Assembly (NCBI RefSeq): GCF_900637635.1
Contig: NZ_LR134383.1
Location: forward strand, 2,982,001 to 3,046,000
Source: Legionella jordanis
Lineage (GTDB): Bacteria; Pseudomonadota; Gammaproteobacteria; Legionellales; Legionellaceae
Reading direction: 5' to 3'
Length of the DNA: 64,000 nucleotides
This document shows positions 42,915 through 53,317 of the stretch, one piece after another (positions within the stretch are counted from its first letter, which is position 1; each line of letters opens with the position of its first letter). The translations under genes were made by a program, and so were the position numbers. The notes under the pieces were generated by a model. That model was not told the DNA's origin, searched no databases, and saw only the letters and a list, made by a program, of their open reading frames with translations.

Positions 42915-44158
42915 TACATCCCACCTCGCAAAATATCCACAGGCTGCACCGATGCAGCTTTTCTTGCAGGCAAAAATGCTGCAACCATTGCTGCCGTCAA
43001 AGCAAAGCCGCCTGCAATAAGAAATTGCACGTAACTCCAATCCAGTGGCATGTGAATGATTTCGGAACTACCAGGTGGCTTAAAGCTGACTTGCATTAGG
43101 CTATACATCAATAGACTGCCCAAGGGCAATCCAAGCAAACAACCAATTAAGCCTAATATAAAACCCTGGATGATAAAAATTAGCAAAATGTCTTTCTTGT
43201 GAAAGCCTATCGATTTTAAAATGGCAATATCCCGGTGTTTTTCCATAACGACTGTGGAAATTACATTATAAATTCCAAATGCCGCAACAATTAAAACAGC
43301 ACTGACTACACTGTACATGATGATGTTGCGGATCACTAAAGTATTCAATAAATCTTCCGACTTCTCCTGCCATGAAACGCTCTTGTAACCCACTTGTTTT
43401 TCAATTTCAGCAGCAAGGGTGTAAGCCTGATAAGGATTAGCCAATTTAATCATGATGTTATTGGCACGATTGGCCCGATTAAGCAAAGCTTGTGTGCGTT
43501 TGATGTCCACAAAAGTCTGGCTGTTATCAAAATCAGAGCGGCCTGTGCGGAAAATCCCAAGGATTTTAAACGTTTTTACTTGCGCTGTCGGAGCTGTAAC
43601 GTTGATATTATCCCCCATGTTTAGAGATAATTTATGCGCCAGTTCGTTACCAATGATTATTCCATCCCGATTCACAATTAAATTATCAACCGTCCCTGTT
43701 AGCATATAATTTTCAATGGTTGAAACTTTTTTAATTTCCTCAGGGACCATACCATTTAACGTGATGGCCACATCTTTTCCGGCATAACTGACGAGACCCT
43801 CCCCCACAAGCACGGGGGAAACAATCAAGCCCGGTATATTTTGCAGGTATTTAATGATTTGCTCATAACCACGGACCCCTCTGGTCTCCGTCAAAGGCTT
43901 AACACGTCTTAATTCAATGACGCCATGCTTGTAAATTTTTTCAACAGGTTGGCGGCGAGGATTGCGATATTCATCAACAATGGTGATGTGCGGCGAATTA
44001 TCAATTAAACGTTTAATAAAATCTTTTTCTGAACCTTGCATCAGCGAAGAAATACTGAGAAAGAATGCCACCCCTAACACAATACCCATTAAAGAAACCA
44101 GACTTTGGCGTTTTCTGGCAAGTAAATGTTTAATGGCGATCAGGATAAACAGTTTCAT
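42914..44158 (-). CDS. ABC exporter permease (FtsX/LolC-MacB class)
   Basis: A 414-residue permease. An N-terminal span (RQSLVSLMGIVLGVAFFLSIS), a large periplasmic domain (about 45-275), and three C-terminal spans (AVLIVAAFGIYNVIST, IIQGFILGLIGCLLGLPLG, FLIAGGFALTAAMVAAFLPA) ending in the ARKAASVQPVDILRGG coupling motif. These are FtsX-family features. With the adaptor (four-base overlap) and ATPase it resembles MacAB-type or lipoprotein-type exporters; the cargo is unknown. Confidence 0.92.
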   Translation of the reverse strand: MKLFILIAIKHLLARKRQSLVSLMGIVLGVAFFLSISSLMQGSEKDFIKRLIDNSPHITIVDEYRNPRRQPVEKIYKHGVIELRRVKPLTETRGVRGYEQIIKYLQNIPGLIVSPVLVGEGLVSYAGKDVAITLNGMVPEEIKKVSTIENYMLTGTVDNLIVNRDGIIIGNELAHKLSLNMGDNINVTAPTAQVKTFKILGIFRTGRSDFDNSQTFVDIKRTQALLNRANRANNIMIKLANPYQAYTLAAEIEKQVGYKSVSWQEKSEDLLNTLVIRNIIMYSVVSAVLIVAAFGIYNVISTVVMEKHRDIAILKSIGFHKKDILLIFIIQGFILGLIGCLLGLPLGSLLMYSLMQVSFKPPGSSEIIHMPLDWSYVQFLIAGGFALTAAMVAAFLPARKAASVQPVDILRGGM

Positions 44159-45168
44159 TCCTTTTCCTGGTCAAGCAGCACCGGACGTACACGCATTCCT
44201 TCTTTCAAATCTGCACTCGGATGCAAAACAACCAAATCCTTTGTGCTGGCTCCTTTTATAATCTCTATTTTTTGCAAGCCCTTCGTGCCGACTACGACTG
44301 AAGCCTTTCTAAGGCGGCCATGTTCAACCTTCCAAACTTCATTCTTCACCAGAGTGCTTAATGGCAATAACAAAGCATTCGTCTTCTCATGAAAAATGAT
44401 ATTCGTTTCCGCAGTCATACCAATCAGTAAAGGGGTTTGCTGCGAAAGCCTAATTCGCACTCGATAACTGCGCGCTATGGGATCCCCTTTCGGAGTAATG
44501 CTTTGTACTTGACCGTAGAACATTTTGTTTGGGAAAGCATCGGCTTGAATTAATACTTTTTGGCCTACGCGGACATCGGCAATGTCTTCTTCATCCACTT
44601 CGGTGGAGATTCTTAAAGGGGCGCAGCAAGATAACCAAAATACAGCCTGATTCGCGGGAATTAATTGGCCAATTTCACCGTCGCGGCGAATGATTTTACC
44701 GTCAGCAGGGGCAATCAGCTTGAGATAGCTTATTTTGGCCTCAGTGGCTTTGACTTGAGCAATGGCAGCTTTCCATTCTGAAACCGTGCGATCATACTCA
44801 TCTTTGGAAACCATTCCTTTTTTAATGAGCTCAGCATTGCGTTCAAAACGCTTTTTTGCCAATTCTTCCCGCTCTTTTTGCTCATTTAAGGTTTCTTGTA
44901 GATCAATGTCTTCCAATTGGGCAAGGACTTGCCCTTTTTTTACATCACTTCCTTCGTCGACATTCAGCTGAATTAGACGGGCAGTGACTTGTGAGGAAAT
45001 GGGCATCATTACGGTGGGTTCTACTGTCCCTGTGGCATAGGCAGCTTGGACGGCCGTTCCGATGATTGGATGGACTACTTCAATGGCCTTCCTTGGCCAA
45101 AAACCAAAACCAATCCAGGCTGCAAGAAACAGCAAAGTGCTTAGCGCCAAAAGCAGCAATTTCTTCAT
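44155..45168 (-). CDS. HlyD/MacA-type periplasmic adaptor
   Basis: A 337-residue membrane fusion protein. Start at ATG 45168 (MKKLLLLALSTLLFLAAW anchor). A barrel-sandwich domain has VDEGSDVKKGQVLAQLEDIDL and LKLIAPADGKIIRRDGEIGQLI, flanking a helical hairpin (about 85-140). The beta-barrel and membrane-proximal parts follow, with TEVDEEDIADVRVGQKVLIQA. Its stop overlaps the permease start (ATGA). The three genes make one operon. No outer membrane channel gene is adjacent. Confidence 0.92.
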   Translation of the reverse strand: MKKLLLLALSTLLFLAAWIGFGFWPRKAIEVVHPIIGTAVQAAYATGTVEPTVMMPISSQVTARLIQLNVDEGSDVKKGQVLAQLEDIDLQETLNEQKEREELAKKRFERNAELIKKGMVSKDEYDRTVSEWKAAIAQVKATEAKISYLKLIAPADGKIIRRDGEIGQLIPANQAVFWLSCCAPLRISTEVDEEDIADVRVGQKVLIQADAFPNKMFYGQVQSITPKGDPIARSYRVRIRLSQQTPLLIGMTAETNIIFHEKTNALLLPLSTLVKNEVWKVEHGRLRKASVVVGTKGLQKIEIIKGASTKDLVVLHPSADLKEGMRVRPVLLDQEKE

Positions 45169-45274
45169 AATCCAAGAATGCCTTTGAATTTGATCCAAAA
45201 ATTCGTAACAGCAATATCATTCAGCATAGCACGGGATTAGTATTGGTTTGAAATGCTCAAAAATCAGGGTTAGT

Positions 45275-46093
45275 TTATTTTTTTAGCCCTTCTACCGCCA
45301 AACGCTGTCGGTCTTGCAATCTTAAGGCAGTTAAATGTCCTCCCCACAAACAGCCGGTATCGATGGCAAAAATGCCAGTCCCGGGGGTCTTTCCTTCTAA
45401 AGCAGCCCAGTGTCCAAATACAATATCAACGGCAATGGCTTTGCGCGAAGGGACAGCATACCAGGGAATATGATCAGAAGGGGAATCGGCAAGGGTACCT
45501 TTATATCCCAGAAGTAAACAACCATTGTTGTCACAAAACCGCATGCGTGTAAAATAATTGGTAATGACACGCAATCTCGTTAAACCACTTAAATCTTCAG
45601 ACCAACAAGCCGGCTTATTGCCATACATATGACTAAAAAAATTTTGGTAATGTTCTCCTCTTAATGCCGATTCCAGTTCTACTGCATGTTCTTTGGCTTC
45701 AGCCAAATCCCAAACGGGTGGAATACCAGCATGGCACATAACTACATTCAAGTCTTGGTCATGGTGTAAAATAGATTGTTGGCGCAACCAATGGCCTAAC
45801 TCTTCGCGATCTTCGGCGACCAAAATCGCATGCAGGCTGTCATCAGAATTGACATGTGGATGATTGCCAAACAACCTATTTAATAAGTGGAGGTCGTGAT
45901 TGCCCAAAGTAATATGAGGTTTAAGCGGTAATTGTTTTACAAAACGCAATACTTCAAGAGATTGTGGGCCTCGATTTACCAAATCGCCCACGAACCATAA
46001 CCTATCTCGCTTCTCGTCAAAATCAATGTGCTCTAGCAAGCGTTGCAAAGGTTCATAACATCCCTGCACATCACCAATTGCATAATCAGGCAC
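45275..46093 (-). CDS. apaH: Diadenosine tetraphosphatase (ApaH)
   Basis: A 272-residue metallophosphatase that cleaves Ap4A to two ADP. Motifs: [17 protein letters not shown] (first metal Asp, GDxxGC), [19 protein letters not shown] (GDxVxRG) and [11 protein letters not shown] (GNHD). The start is a GTG at 46093 whose codon overlaps the upstream gene by 8 bases. In enterobacteria apaH follows ksgA and apaG; here a TraI-domain gene takes that position. Confidence 0.93.
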   Translation of the reverse strand: MPDYAIGDVQGCYEPLQRLLEHIDFDEKRDRLWFVGDLVNRGPQSLEVLRFVKQLPLKPHITLGNHDLHLLNRLFGNHPHVNSDDSLHAILVAEDREELGHWLRQQSILHHDQDLNVVMCHAGIPPVWDLAEAKEHAVELESALRGEHYQNFFSHMYGNKPACWSEDLSGLTRLRVITNYFTRMRFCDNNGCLLLGYKGTLADSPSDHIPWYAVPSRKAIAVDIVFGHWAALEGKTPGTGIFAIDTGCLWGGHLTALRLQDRQRLAVEGLKK

Positions 46094-47438
46094 CGTTGGT
46101 CACTCCCGGCTGTAGCCTAACCTGCAAAGATGCCGTGTTAGCGGGTTGTTGCCATTGACCTGCTGCATTCAAATGCAGCAGTGGATTGCTAGCATAATTC
46201 ACTTGCTGGCGGGTGAAATGGTGATTAAATTGCGACTGGTGAATCAATTCAGTGGCTGACATACTGTTGCTTTTACCAGTATTTAAATTATATACCTGCA
46301 CCTCATTGGGTAAGGCTACAGCGTATTCGGAGAAAACCACTCCTGTGTGCATTTGCTGGTTATTCGCTTGTTCAAAGCGAGACTGGATATTGCCATCGGG
46401 GCTTACACGGTGCAAACCCAAAGACAAAAAGGCATTTTGAACCGCTTGCCAGTTTTTAAATTCCGGATGCTCTCTTACGAACAGCTTAAACATATCAGCA
46501 GACATCAACATTCCTCCGGGCACCATAAACAAAGGAGCTTTATTGACCATGATGCGACCAGCATCGAGTGATTTGCTTAGCCATTGAATGAATTCAATAC
46601 CTATTTGTTGCTCAATCTCATTGATGGATTCTGGCGTTCCACCAGCAAACGTACTGACTCGTGCATAACGGCCACCACGCGAACCATAATGCCTCACTAA
46701 AAACTGATTAAAATAACGCTGTAGGGCAATGGCATTCGCACGGATTAGAATCGCACCTAATGTGCCTGCCCCTTGCAAATCTTCATTAAGCAAAGCCAGC
46801 CATACGGCCAATACTTGCGGATTGGAAGCAATCCAGCTGAAACCGCTGATGGGCATAAGCATGCGGGCTAGCAACAAATTAAGCCGGCGTCGAAGGTCCT
46901 CGTCCGATTCTTTTAAAAATTCATAGCTGTAGTGACTGCCCATTGCAGCCAAATTTTCGAGTAATGGGTTCCATTGTTTAAGGAATTGGCCATTATTGTC
47001 ATAAAGGGTGATGCTAAAATCGATTTGTAATTTACCGATCCCTTGCAACATGGCAGCCGAAAAAAGAGCATATTGCCATAATTTTTGCTCTTCTGATAAT
47101 TCCTGAATACCCTCTTTAATGACGTATTGCTTAAACAAGGAAAGCGCGGCTTCCGTCCTGTTTAAAGCATGATCCAACAAGCCGCCCGGTTGCGAGTAAT
47201 AACTGTTGGCTGTTTCTGGAAGGTTTTGGCAGTGATTAACAAAGTTATGGATTAAACTCAAGCAGAGACTGTCGAATCGCGGCTCCTCCAGGGTGCTCGC
47301 ATCTCTAATTTGCATTAGTAAAGCTTTGCGCTTTTCTTCTGCCATTATGACTGGAGCCTGAATAATGCGTATTAAATCGCTTAAAGACTTAGCCTTTAGT
47401 GACTTGGTTTTCTTTCCATAACGATGAAACAAAATCAA
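46086..47438 (-). CDS. TraI_2/MobH-like HD domain protein in the ksgA-apaH operon
   Basis: A 450-residue protein. The N-terminal part has [21 protein letters not shown], the signature of the TraI_2 (MobH relaxase / HD-hydrolase) family, and [18 protein letters not shown], which fits the Gly-Lys-x-x-x-Asp metal site. The C-terminal part (about 300-400) contains [19 protein letters not shown], a putative DUF1528-type winged domain. Classic MobH relaxases are much larger and plasmid or ICE borne; this is a shorter chromosomal relative with no transfer genes. It overlaps apaH by 8 bases and lies 32 bases from ksgA, so it is operonic with housekeeping genes. Confidence 0.75.
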   Translation of the reverse strand: MILFHRYGKKTKSLKAKSLSDLIRIIQAPVIMAEEKRKALLMQIRDASTLEEPRFDSLCLSLIHNFVNHCQNLPETANSYYSQPGGLLDHALNRTEAALSLFKQYVIKEGIQELSEEQKLWQYALFSAAMLQGIGKLQIDFSITLYDNNGQFLKQWNPLLENLAAMGSHYSYEFLKESDEDLRRRLNLLLARMLMPISGFSWIASNPQVLAVWLALLNEDLQGAGTLGAILIRANAIALQRYFNQFLVRHYGSRGGRYARVSTFAGGTPESINEIEQQIGIEFIQWLSKSLDAGRIMVNKAPLFMVPGGMLMSADMFKLFVREHPEFKNWQAVQNAFLSLGLHRVSPDGNIQSRFEQANNQQMHTGVVFSEYAVALPNEVQVYNLNTGKSNSMSATELIHQSQFNHHFTRQQVNYASNPLLHLNAAGQWQQPANTASLQVRLQPGVTNGA

Positions 47439-47470
47439 TCTCCAAAATTTAGATTACTATATATTTTACA

Positions 47471-48241
47471 CTAATTGTCCATAAATTTCGCCAATCGAAC
47501 ATATTCTGCAATTGAAAGCTGCTCAGGTCGCAGACTGGCATCAATGCCTAAATCATTTAGCTGCGCAGCATTTAAAAATGGTTTCAGATTGTTCGCCACG
47601 GTCTTTCGTCTCATTGAAAAAGCCTGCGCCACCAAATGTTCAAGTCTGGCTACATTAACTGCAGGAAAAGGCGATTGCCGATAAGGCTTTAAACGAACAA
47701 TCGCGGAATCAACCTTAGGCTTTGGATAAAAGGCTTCAGGTGGAACATCAAATAAATAAGTCACATCACAAAAATATTGCAGCATAATCGTTAAACGGCC
47801 ATAGGCTTTTGTGCCTGGTTCTGCGGCAATACGAAGGACGACTTCCTTTTGCAACATGAAATGCATGTCATCTATAAATGGCGCGTAATTGACTAAGTGA
47901 AGCAGCAAAGGCGTTGAAATGTTATAAGGCAAATTACCAAGGATCCGCAGATGCTTGCCCCATTGGCTGTAATCCACGGTTAGCGCATCAGCGGACAACA
48001 GCGTTAGCTTCTCTTCTGCCTCTGGCAACTGCCTTAAATGCTCAAGTAAATCCTGATCAATTTCAATCGCGTTAAGGTGGTTCAATTGTCTTAGCAAGGG
48101 CTTGGTTAATGCACCCAAACCCGGGCCAATTTCGACAACCTTATCCTCTGGTTTTAAGTTCGCTGCGCTTAAAATTTGGTTAATAATTTGGCGATCTTGT
48201 AGAAAGTTCTGGCCAAAGCGCTTGCGTGGATTATGTTTCAC
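47471..48241 (-). CDS. rsmA: 16S rRNA dimethyladenosine transferase (KsgA/RsmA)
   Basis: A 256-residue enzyme that dimethylates A1518 and A1519 in 16S rRNA helix 45. Motifs: [30 protein letters not shown] (SAM site), [24 protein letters not shown] (NLPY catalytic) and [18 protein letters not shown]. Two further genes of the operon follow downstream (TraI-like, apaH). It is divergent from tatC. Confidence 0.95.
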   Translation of the reverse strand: MKHNPRKRFGQNFLQDRQIINQILSAANLKPEDKVVEIGPGLGALTKPLLRQLNHLNAIEIDQDLLEHLRQLPEAEEKLTLLSADALTVDYSQWGKHLRILGNLPYNISTPLLLHLVNYAPFIDDMHFMLQKEVVLRIAAEPGTKAYGRLTIMLQYFCDVTYLFDVPPEAFYPKPKVDSAIVRLKPYRQSPFPAVNVARLEHLVAQAFSMRRKTVANNLKPFLNAAQLNDLGIDASLRPEQLSIAEYVRLAKFMDN

Positions 48242-48448
48242 TTATCTTACCTCAAAATCAAAGACAAATTATATCAAAAATTTTTACAATTGATTATTTA
48301 TTTTGTTTTAAACGACTGCTTTATTCACAGCAATAACGATCAGGCGAAACTGGCCTTCTGTCTCTTATATGAGATAGAAAAAACTGTTCATTTTGAATTA
48401 AATCATGCTACTTTTAATCTTCATATGGCTTGGAGAATTCTAAAAAAA

Positions 48449-49183
48449 ATGCTTGATTATTTACTGGAACTAAGACGAAGAGCTCTGCATGTAATAATGT
48501 TCTTCGCTCTATTTTTTTTAGTGTTTTTCTTTTTTGCAAATGACCTATTTTCCGCCCTGATTAAACCCCTGCTAAATGCTTTAAGCGCAAATGAATCACT
48601 AATCGCCACACAGATAACCTCACCCGTTTTCACACCAATCAAATTAGCCGCCAATGCCGCCATGCTGTGCACAGCCCCCTTTGCACTCTTACAAATTTGG
48701 CAATTTATTGCCCCAGGATTATATCGGCAGGAAAGGCAGCATTTGCGGGCGGCAATGATCATGAGCTTTGCTTTATTCTTGTTAGGATTATTATTTGGTT
48801 TCTACATTGTCCTGCCTTTTATGTTTCATTTTTTTGCCAAGGCAGTCCCTTCAGGCGTGAAGTTATTGCCTGACATGGCCAATGCCCTGGATTTTATTAC
48901 GCGGATGCTGCTGCTGTTTGGTTTATGTTTTCAGGTGCCTTTACTCTGCCTGACCCTGGTCCAGTTAGAATGGATTGATATAACTCTATTAAAAACAATT
49001 CGTCCTTACGTCATCGTGGCAGCCTTTGTCATTGGCATGCTGCTAACCCCGCCTGATGTGTTCTCGCAAATCATATTGGCAGTTCCACTTTGCCTGTTGT
49101 ATGAATTGGGCATCGTGCTCGCAGGCTGTGTACAACCAAAAATCAATGATAAAAACTACCCCAATAAACAATCAACGGATTAA
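48449..49183 (+). CDS. tatC: Twin-arginine translocase subunit TatC
   Basis: A 244-residue inner membrane protein with six spans. The start at 48449 (MLDYLLELRRRAL) agrees with the family's conserved N-terminal Leu-x-x-L-ELR-R-R; an ATG at 48425 is possible, and the longer upstream open frame has no ribosome site. Other landmarks: SPVFTPIKLA, ALLQIWQFIAPGLYRQERQ, RPYVIVAAFVIGMLLTPPDVFSQ. TatC binds the twin-arginine signal. No tatA or tatB is adjacent, as in some Legionella where they are separate. The 3' end overlaps the next minus-strand gene by 41 bases. Confidence 0.93.
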   Translation: MLDYLLELRRRALHVIMFFALFFLVFFFFANDLFSALIKPLLNALSANESLIATQITSPVFTPIKLAANAAMLCTAPFALLQIWQFIAPGLYRQERQHLRAAMIMSFALFLLGLLFGFYIVLPFMFHFFAKAVPSGVKLLPDMANALDFITRMLLLFGLCFQVPLLCLTLVQLEWIDITLLKTIRPYVIVAAFVIGMLLTPPDVFSQIILAVPLCLLYELGIVLAGCVQPKINDKNYPNKQSTD

Positions 49184-50234
49184 GTATTTTTCCTAAAAGC
49201 AGTGCGGCCGCGAGAATCACAAGAACGGCATAATCATTAATGGAACTCAACAATCCTGCTTTAGGCGCGGGAAGAGGCTTTTGCTCCTGGAGCCAGTTCT
49301 TGATTGCTACACATACTGGCAAATACAATAAGGCCGCAATTTCCATATAAAGACGGGACTCCATTAGCTGACCAAAAAATAATAAGCATAGAAAATAAAA
49401 AAGCATGGGATAGCGTAAAGGACGGTATTGCAGAGGAATAAAATCGAAGAAGATAAACCAAAATAGGGGTAAACCCGCAAAACAAAACAGGAATAAAAAG
49501 ATATGTTCCTCTTGCCAAAGCCAAATTAAATTCACTTCATAATGCGTGTAATAGGGATAGCGAAAGTAGAGCTCAAAGAATTCACCGGCTTGGTGATGAA
49601 CTAAAAGATATACGCATAGGCGCACCAATAGGTAAGCCAGAGCAGCTGCAAACATGGGTTTTATTACCGCCCTAAGATTTTGCCAATGCAAGGCTGGAAT
49701 CATCAGAACGAGTAACAGACTGGTTTCGCGGTTCAGAGTGGCAACCATGAGCAAAATGACATAATAAAGCCATTGAGAACGCAGGCAAAGCCAGAATCCC
49801 GCAGTCAGGAATAGCAGAGAAGCGCTGTCATAGGGGTAAAAAAAGGCTGCTCCCCCATTCATATTGAAACGGTAATTGACCACCGTTATCAAAGGCAGTA
49901 GCAAAATGAAGAGCCAACTTAACAGCTGTGCTTGCTTGGGCTTAAATTCTTCCATCAATAATTTAACCAAAACCAGAAACAATGCACTGTTAATTAACAA
50001 TTCCAATAAAAAAAAGATCTGGTAAGTTTCCAAAGGCAGGAATAAAGAAAAAAAATGGGCAATTGCCGGAACAAGCAATCTCTGCCCATAGGGCAAAGGA
50101 GCGTTGAACTGGACGAGTTTATCCAAAGTCGCGGCCGTGTACTGGCCTGTTAACTTCAGATGCATGAAGCTATAACTGAAGATCAATAAAATTGTTAGGC
50201 CATGAGTTTTATCGTTTAACCAATTTCGTTTCAT
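49143..50234 (-). CDS. Polytopic membrane protein, possibly GT-C glycosyltransferase-like
   Basis: A 363-residue protein with about nine spans. YGQRLLVPAIAHFF after the first span, a periplasmic loop with NMNGGAAFFYPYDSASLLFL, and LNRETSLLLVLMIPAL recall multi-spanning sugar-transferase-like membrane proteins, but no clear catalytic Asp-Asp motif is visible. Start at ATG 50234; earlier in-frame TTG is less likely. It is convergent with tatC (tail overlap 41 bases). Function uncertain. Confidence 0.55.
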   Translation of the reverse strand: MKRNWLNDKTHGLTILLIFSYSFMHLKLTGQYTAATLDKLVQFNAPLPYGQRLLVPAIAHFFSLFLPLETYQIFFLLELLINSALFLVLVKLLMEEFKPKQAQLLSWLFILLLPLITVVNYRFNMNGGAAFFYPYDSASLLFLTAGFWLCLRSQWLYYVILLMVATLNRETSLLLVLMIPALHWQNLRAVIKPMFAAALAYLLVRLCVYLLVHHQAGEFFELYFRYPYYTHYEVNLIWLWQEEHIFLFLFCFAGLPLFWFIFFDFIPLQYRPLRYPMLFYFLCLLFFGQLMESRLYMEIAALLYLPVCVAIKNWLQEQKPLPAPKAGLLSSINDYAVLVILAAALLLGKILNPLIVYWGSFYH

Positions 50235-50316
50235 TCCAGTGTCATGCAATTCAAGATCTAGCGAGGCTAACCGATATTAGAAGCAAAAGGCAAGAAATGA
50301 CTAAAACGGGGAGAGA

Positions 50317-50631
50317 ATGATGAATAAATCGGCAAAATTTAACGTCGGTGAGCGAGTCATTCATAAACAACATGGCTATCGTGCGGTTATCATTGATGCT
50401 GATCCTTATTTTCAAGCTTCAGGGCGTTATAATCCGCAAGCCATGAAACGCGAATTTGCCACGCGCAATCCCTGGTATAGGCTTTTAGTGGATGAGAGCA
50501 GTCAGATCACTTATGTGGAAGAATGTTTCCTTAAGCCCGATCCCAGCTCGCTTAAAATTAATAACCCCAATCTTGAAACTTATCTCCATGAGAGCCATGG
50601 AAAATATCACAGTAATAGAATCCAGCATTAA
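50317..50631 (+). CDS. hspQ: Heat shock protein HspQ
   Basis: A 104-residue protein. KFNVGERVIHKQHGYRAVIIDADP, NPWYRLLVDESSQITYVEE and ETYLHESHGKYHSNRIQH match HspQ (YccV), which binds hemimethylated DNA in E. coli and adapts Lon protease substrates. Two adjacent ATG codons (50317, 50320) follow GGGGAG; the second has the better spacing of 6 bases. Confidence 0.9.
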   Translation: MMNKSAKFNVGERVIHKQHGYRAVIIDADPYFQASGRYNPQAMKREFATRNPWYRLLVDESSQITYVEECFLKPDPSSLKINNPNLETYLHESHGKYHSNRIQH

Positions 50632-50652
50632 TCTTGTTGGATGGTTTATCCC

Positions 50653-50847
50653 TTAGGTTTGTCTAAGGAGAAATACCAGGAAAGCAACAAAAGCAATTAA
50701 AATGAGAGCCAAAATTCCCAGGGTTGAAAAACTTTTAGCGAGTTTTTCACGGCTGAACTGATCAGGCCGTCCCTTAATGGCTCGATACAAGACCCAAATA
50801 ATCAAAGCTGCACCAAGAATGCCTAAAATTTGATACAATGTTTCCAT
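50653..50847 (-). CDS. Small two-span membrane protein
   Basis: A 64-residue protein with hydrophobic segments IWVLYRAI-adjacent (about 5-22) and 45-62 (ALILIAFVAFLVFLL), separated by a polar loop. It overlaps the end of the fre gene by one base (TAATG), so it is expressed with ubiD-fre. No known family. Confidence 0.65.
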   Translation of the reverse strand: METLYQILGILGAALIIWVLYRAIKGRPDQFSREKLAKSFSTLGILALILIAFVAFLVFLLRQT

Positions 50848-51548
50848 TAATTGCTTTCCTTCTCTTCAAAATCAAATGCATCTGAAAATAACTGCTCTTT
50901 TTTGACCCCATAGAGCAGCAAAACATCACGAATGGCAAAAACCATATCAAATGGGCCTGCAATCACCACTTGCCACTCTTTCAAATCTTTAGCATGATGG
51001 TCCAGAATAACTGAAGCCAATGTCTCCCTGCTGCTTTGGGACAAAGAAGAAAAATAGTGAAAGCGCGCCACGTGAGCCTGCCATTGCCGCACCTTATCGT
51101 CAAGATACAAATCACTTTGTGAACGTGCACCCCAAAATAATTCAAAAGAACGCTTATCTCCTGTTGCCAACAATTGTTCAATCATGGCTTTAATGGGTGC
51201 AAAACCGGTTCCGCCTGCAATAAACAAAATGGGCTTGTCAGCTTCCAATCGATTTAAATAGCAATTTCCCAGTGGCAGATGGATTTGAACCTTCCCTTTA
51301 CTTTTGATTTCATTAAGAAGTTTTTGATTGCTGCTGTTCTCTTGACTGTGGCGAATATGCAACTCATATTGGTGCGAACCTAAAGGAGCATTCGCAATGG
51401 AATAACTCAATTCCCCATCTGGAGTAATGACTTGCAAATATTGTCCTGCTTCATATTCAATGTATTTAGATGGTCTTAAGTAAACTTGCAAAATGCTGTC
51501 CGTTAAAGGATTGATTTGCTCCACGTCAGCCGTAATCAATTTTGTCAT
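50847..51548 (-). CDS. fre: NAD(P)H-flavin reductase (Fre-like)
   Basis: A 233-residue ferredoxin-reductase-type flavoenzyme. Start at ATG 51548, overlapping the ubiD stop (ATGA). FAD domain with [24 protein letters not shown](P)-binding [29 protein letters not shown]; the C terminus [16 protein letters not shown]. In E. coli fre follows ubiD and supplies reduced flavin; the same pairing here supports the name. Confidence 0.88.
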   Translation of the reverse strand: MTKLITADVEQINPLTDSILQVYLRPSKYIEYEAGQYLQVITPDGELSYSIANAPLGSHQYELHIRHSQENSSNQKLLNEIKSKGKVQIHLPLGNCYLNRLEADKPILFIAGGTGFAPIKAMIEQLLATGDKRSFELFWGARSQSDLYLDDKVRQWQAHVARFHYFSSLSQSSRETLASVILDHHAKDLKEWQVVIAGPFDMVFAIRDVLLLYGVKKEQLFSDAFDFEEKESN

Positions 51549-53014
51549 TCCCCTAACCCCAGCTCCGGCCAAAAAGCTTCCACTCTTTCAATGACTTCCT
51601 TAGCCATCACAATGGGTTTCCCCCACTCCCGCTGAGTTTCCCCTGGCCATTTGTTGGTCGCATCAAGCCCCATCTTAGAACCAAGTCCTGATATGGGGGA
51701 GGCAAAATCTAGATAATCAATGGGTGTATTGTCTACCATCACCGTGTCCCGCAGCGGATCAACGCGAGTGGTCATCGCCCAAATGACGTCCTGCCAATTG
51801 CGCGCATCCACATCATCGTCGCAGACGATGACAAATTTTGTGTACATAAATTGCCTTAGGAAAGACCAAACTGCCATCATGATGCGTTTGGCGTGCCCTG
51901 GGTATTGCTTTTTGATCGTCACCACTGCCAAACGATACGAGCAACCTTCAGGAGGCAAATAAAAATCGACGATTTCCGGGAATTGCTTTTGCAATAGAGG
52001 TATAAACAGTTCATTTAAAGCCAAGCCCAAAATCGCTGGCTCATCAGGTGGACGTCCTGTATAAGTGCTGTGATAGATTGGTTTTTCCCGATGAGTAAGG
52101 CGTTCTACCGTAAAAATGGGGAATTTTTGCACCTCATTGTAATAGCCCGTGTGATCGCCATAAGGGCCTTCATTCGCCAAAGCACCCGGTTCAATATAGC
52201 CTTCGAGAATAATTTCAGCACTGGCCGGCACATGCAAACGATTACCGATGCAGGAAACGAGTTGTGTGCGCTGCCCCCGCAGCAATCCAGCAAAGGCGTA
52301 TTCAGACAAACTGTCAGGAATTGGCGTCACTGCAGCCAGTAAAGTAGCCGGATCGGCTCCCAAAGTGACCACAACCGGGAAGCGCTCATTTGGATAAACT
52401 TCCTGCCAGGCCTGATAATCGAGAGCACCCCCCCGGTGCGACAACCAGCGCATAATGAGTTGGTTTTTGCCAATCACTTGTTGGCGATAAATGCCTATAT
52501 TTTCGCGCTCTTGATGAGGCCCTTTGGTAGTCACCAGCCCCCAGGTGATGAGCGGCGCTGCATCTTCAGGCCAACAGGTTTGAATGGGCAAGAGATTAAG
52601 ATCCACTTCGTCCCCTTCCCAGACGTATTGTTGACAAGGCGCATTGCTGACGTATTTCGGTGCCATATTTAAGGCTTGTTTCAGCAATGGCAACTTAGTG
52701 AACGCGTCTTTAAAACCCTTTGGCGGTTCGGGTTCTTTGAGTGCTGCCAATAATTTACCCACTTCCCTTAAGGCACTGATGTCCTCCTCACCCATGCCCA
52801 ATGCAACCCGTTCCACAGTACCGAATAAATTGCTTAATACAGGAATATTACTGCCCTTCGGATGGCTAAAAAGAAGTGCAGGCCCCCCTGAACGCAATAC
52901 CTTATCGCTCACGGCAGTCATTTCAAGTTGAGGAGAAACAGGATAGGAAATGCGCTTTAGTAAACCGCGGCTCTCCAATTGGGCAATAAAATCACGAAGA
53001 TCGGCGTATTTCAT
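51545..53014 (-). CDS. ubiD: 4-hydroxy-3-polyprenylbenzoate decarboxylase
   Basis: A 489-residue decarboxylase of ubiquinone synthesis that uses a prenylated FMN cofactor from UbiX. Motifs: [15 protein letters not shown], the prenyl-FMN Arg region [48 protein letters not shown] (Glu-x-x-x-Glu), and [20 protein letters not shown]. Full length for the family. Followed by fre by a four-base overlap. Confidence 0.94.
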   Translation of the reverse strand: MKYADLRDFIAQLESRGLLKRISYPVSPQLEMTAVSDKVLRSGGPALLFSHPKGSNIPVLSNLFGTVERVALGMGEEDISALREVGKLLAALKEPEPPKGFKDAFTKLPLLKQALNMAPKYVSNAPCQQYVWEGDEVDLNLLPIQTCWPEDAAPLITWGLVTTKGPHQERENIGIYRQQVIGKNQLIMRWLSHRGGALDYQAWQEVYPNERFPVVVTLGADPATLLAAVTPIPDSLSEYAFAGLLRGQRTQLVSCIGNRLHVPASAEIILEGYIEPGALANEGPYGDHTGYYNEVQKFPIFTVERLTHREKPIYHSTYTGRPPDEPAILGLALNELFIPLLQKQFPEIVDFYLPPEGCSYRLAVVTIKKQYPGHAKRIMMAVWSFLRQFMYTKFVIVCDDDVDARNWQDVIWAMTTRVDPLRDTVMVDNTPIDYLDFASPISGLGSKMGLDATNKWPGETQREWGKPIVMAKEVIERVEAFWPELGLGE

Positions 53015-53317
53015 AAGGGTGCTACTCAGATAAATTCTGCTGATTATCGCATAGCGTTTAGCCGACTACCACCGCTCACTGCAACACAGCCATGCTGTTT
53101 TTTTACATCAGGAGGTTTGAGGGATGAACGCAAATGCATCAGGGCTGTATTCCAGCCTTAAGAATTTTGGAATGTTTGTACCAGAAGGAAGAACACGAAG
53201 GATGCTGCTTGAATGACCATCCATTGTGCATGCTTTTCAGCCTTAAAGCCTATTTCAAGCGAGTGCCAAACTTCAGAAAGCAAGATTAGCACTCAGCTCC
53301 AGAGAGGATACTTAATA
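53015..53317. other. Gene-sparse stretch between rho and ubiD
   Basis: About 300 bases without an established gene. A plus-strand frame of 30 codons (ATG 53124, stop 53214-53216; MNANASGLYSSLKNFGMFV) has a strong AGGAGG eight bases upstream, so it could be a tiny gene or a remnant. A weak hairpin with T-run (ACAGC/GCTGT then T7, near 53085-53103) precedes it on the plus strand. Confidence 0.3.

Noticed and set aside
48233-48448. Long N-terminal extension of tatC
   Set aside because: No ribosome site, not related to the family, and it overlaps the rsmA start; the conserved N terminus begins at 48449.
53085-53103. ACAGC/GCTGT hairpin with T7 as a plus-strand terminator
   Set aside because: Stem of five pairs only, and no plus-strand gene upstream to terminate.
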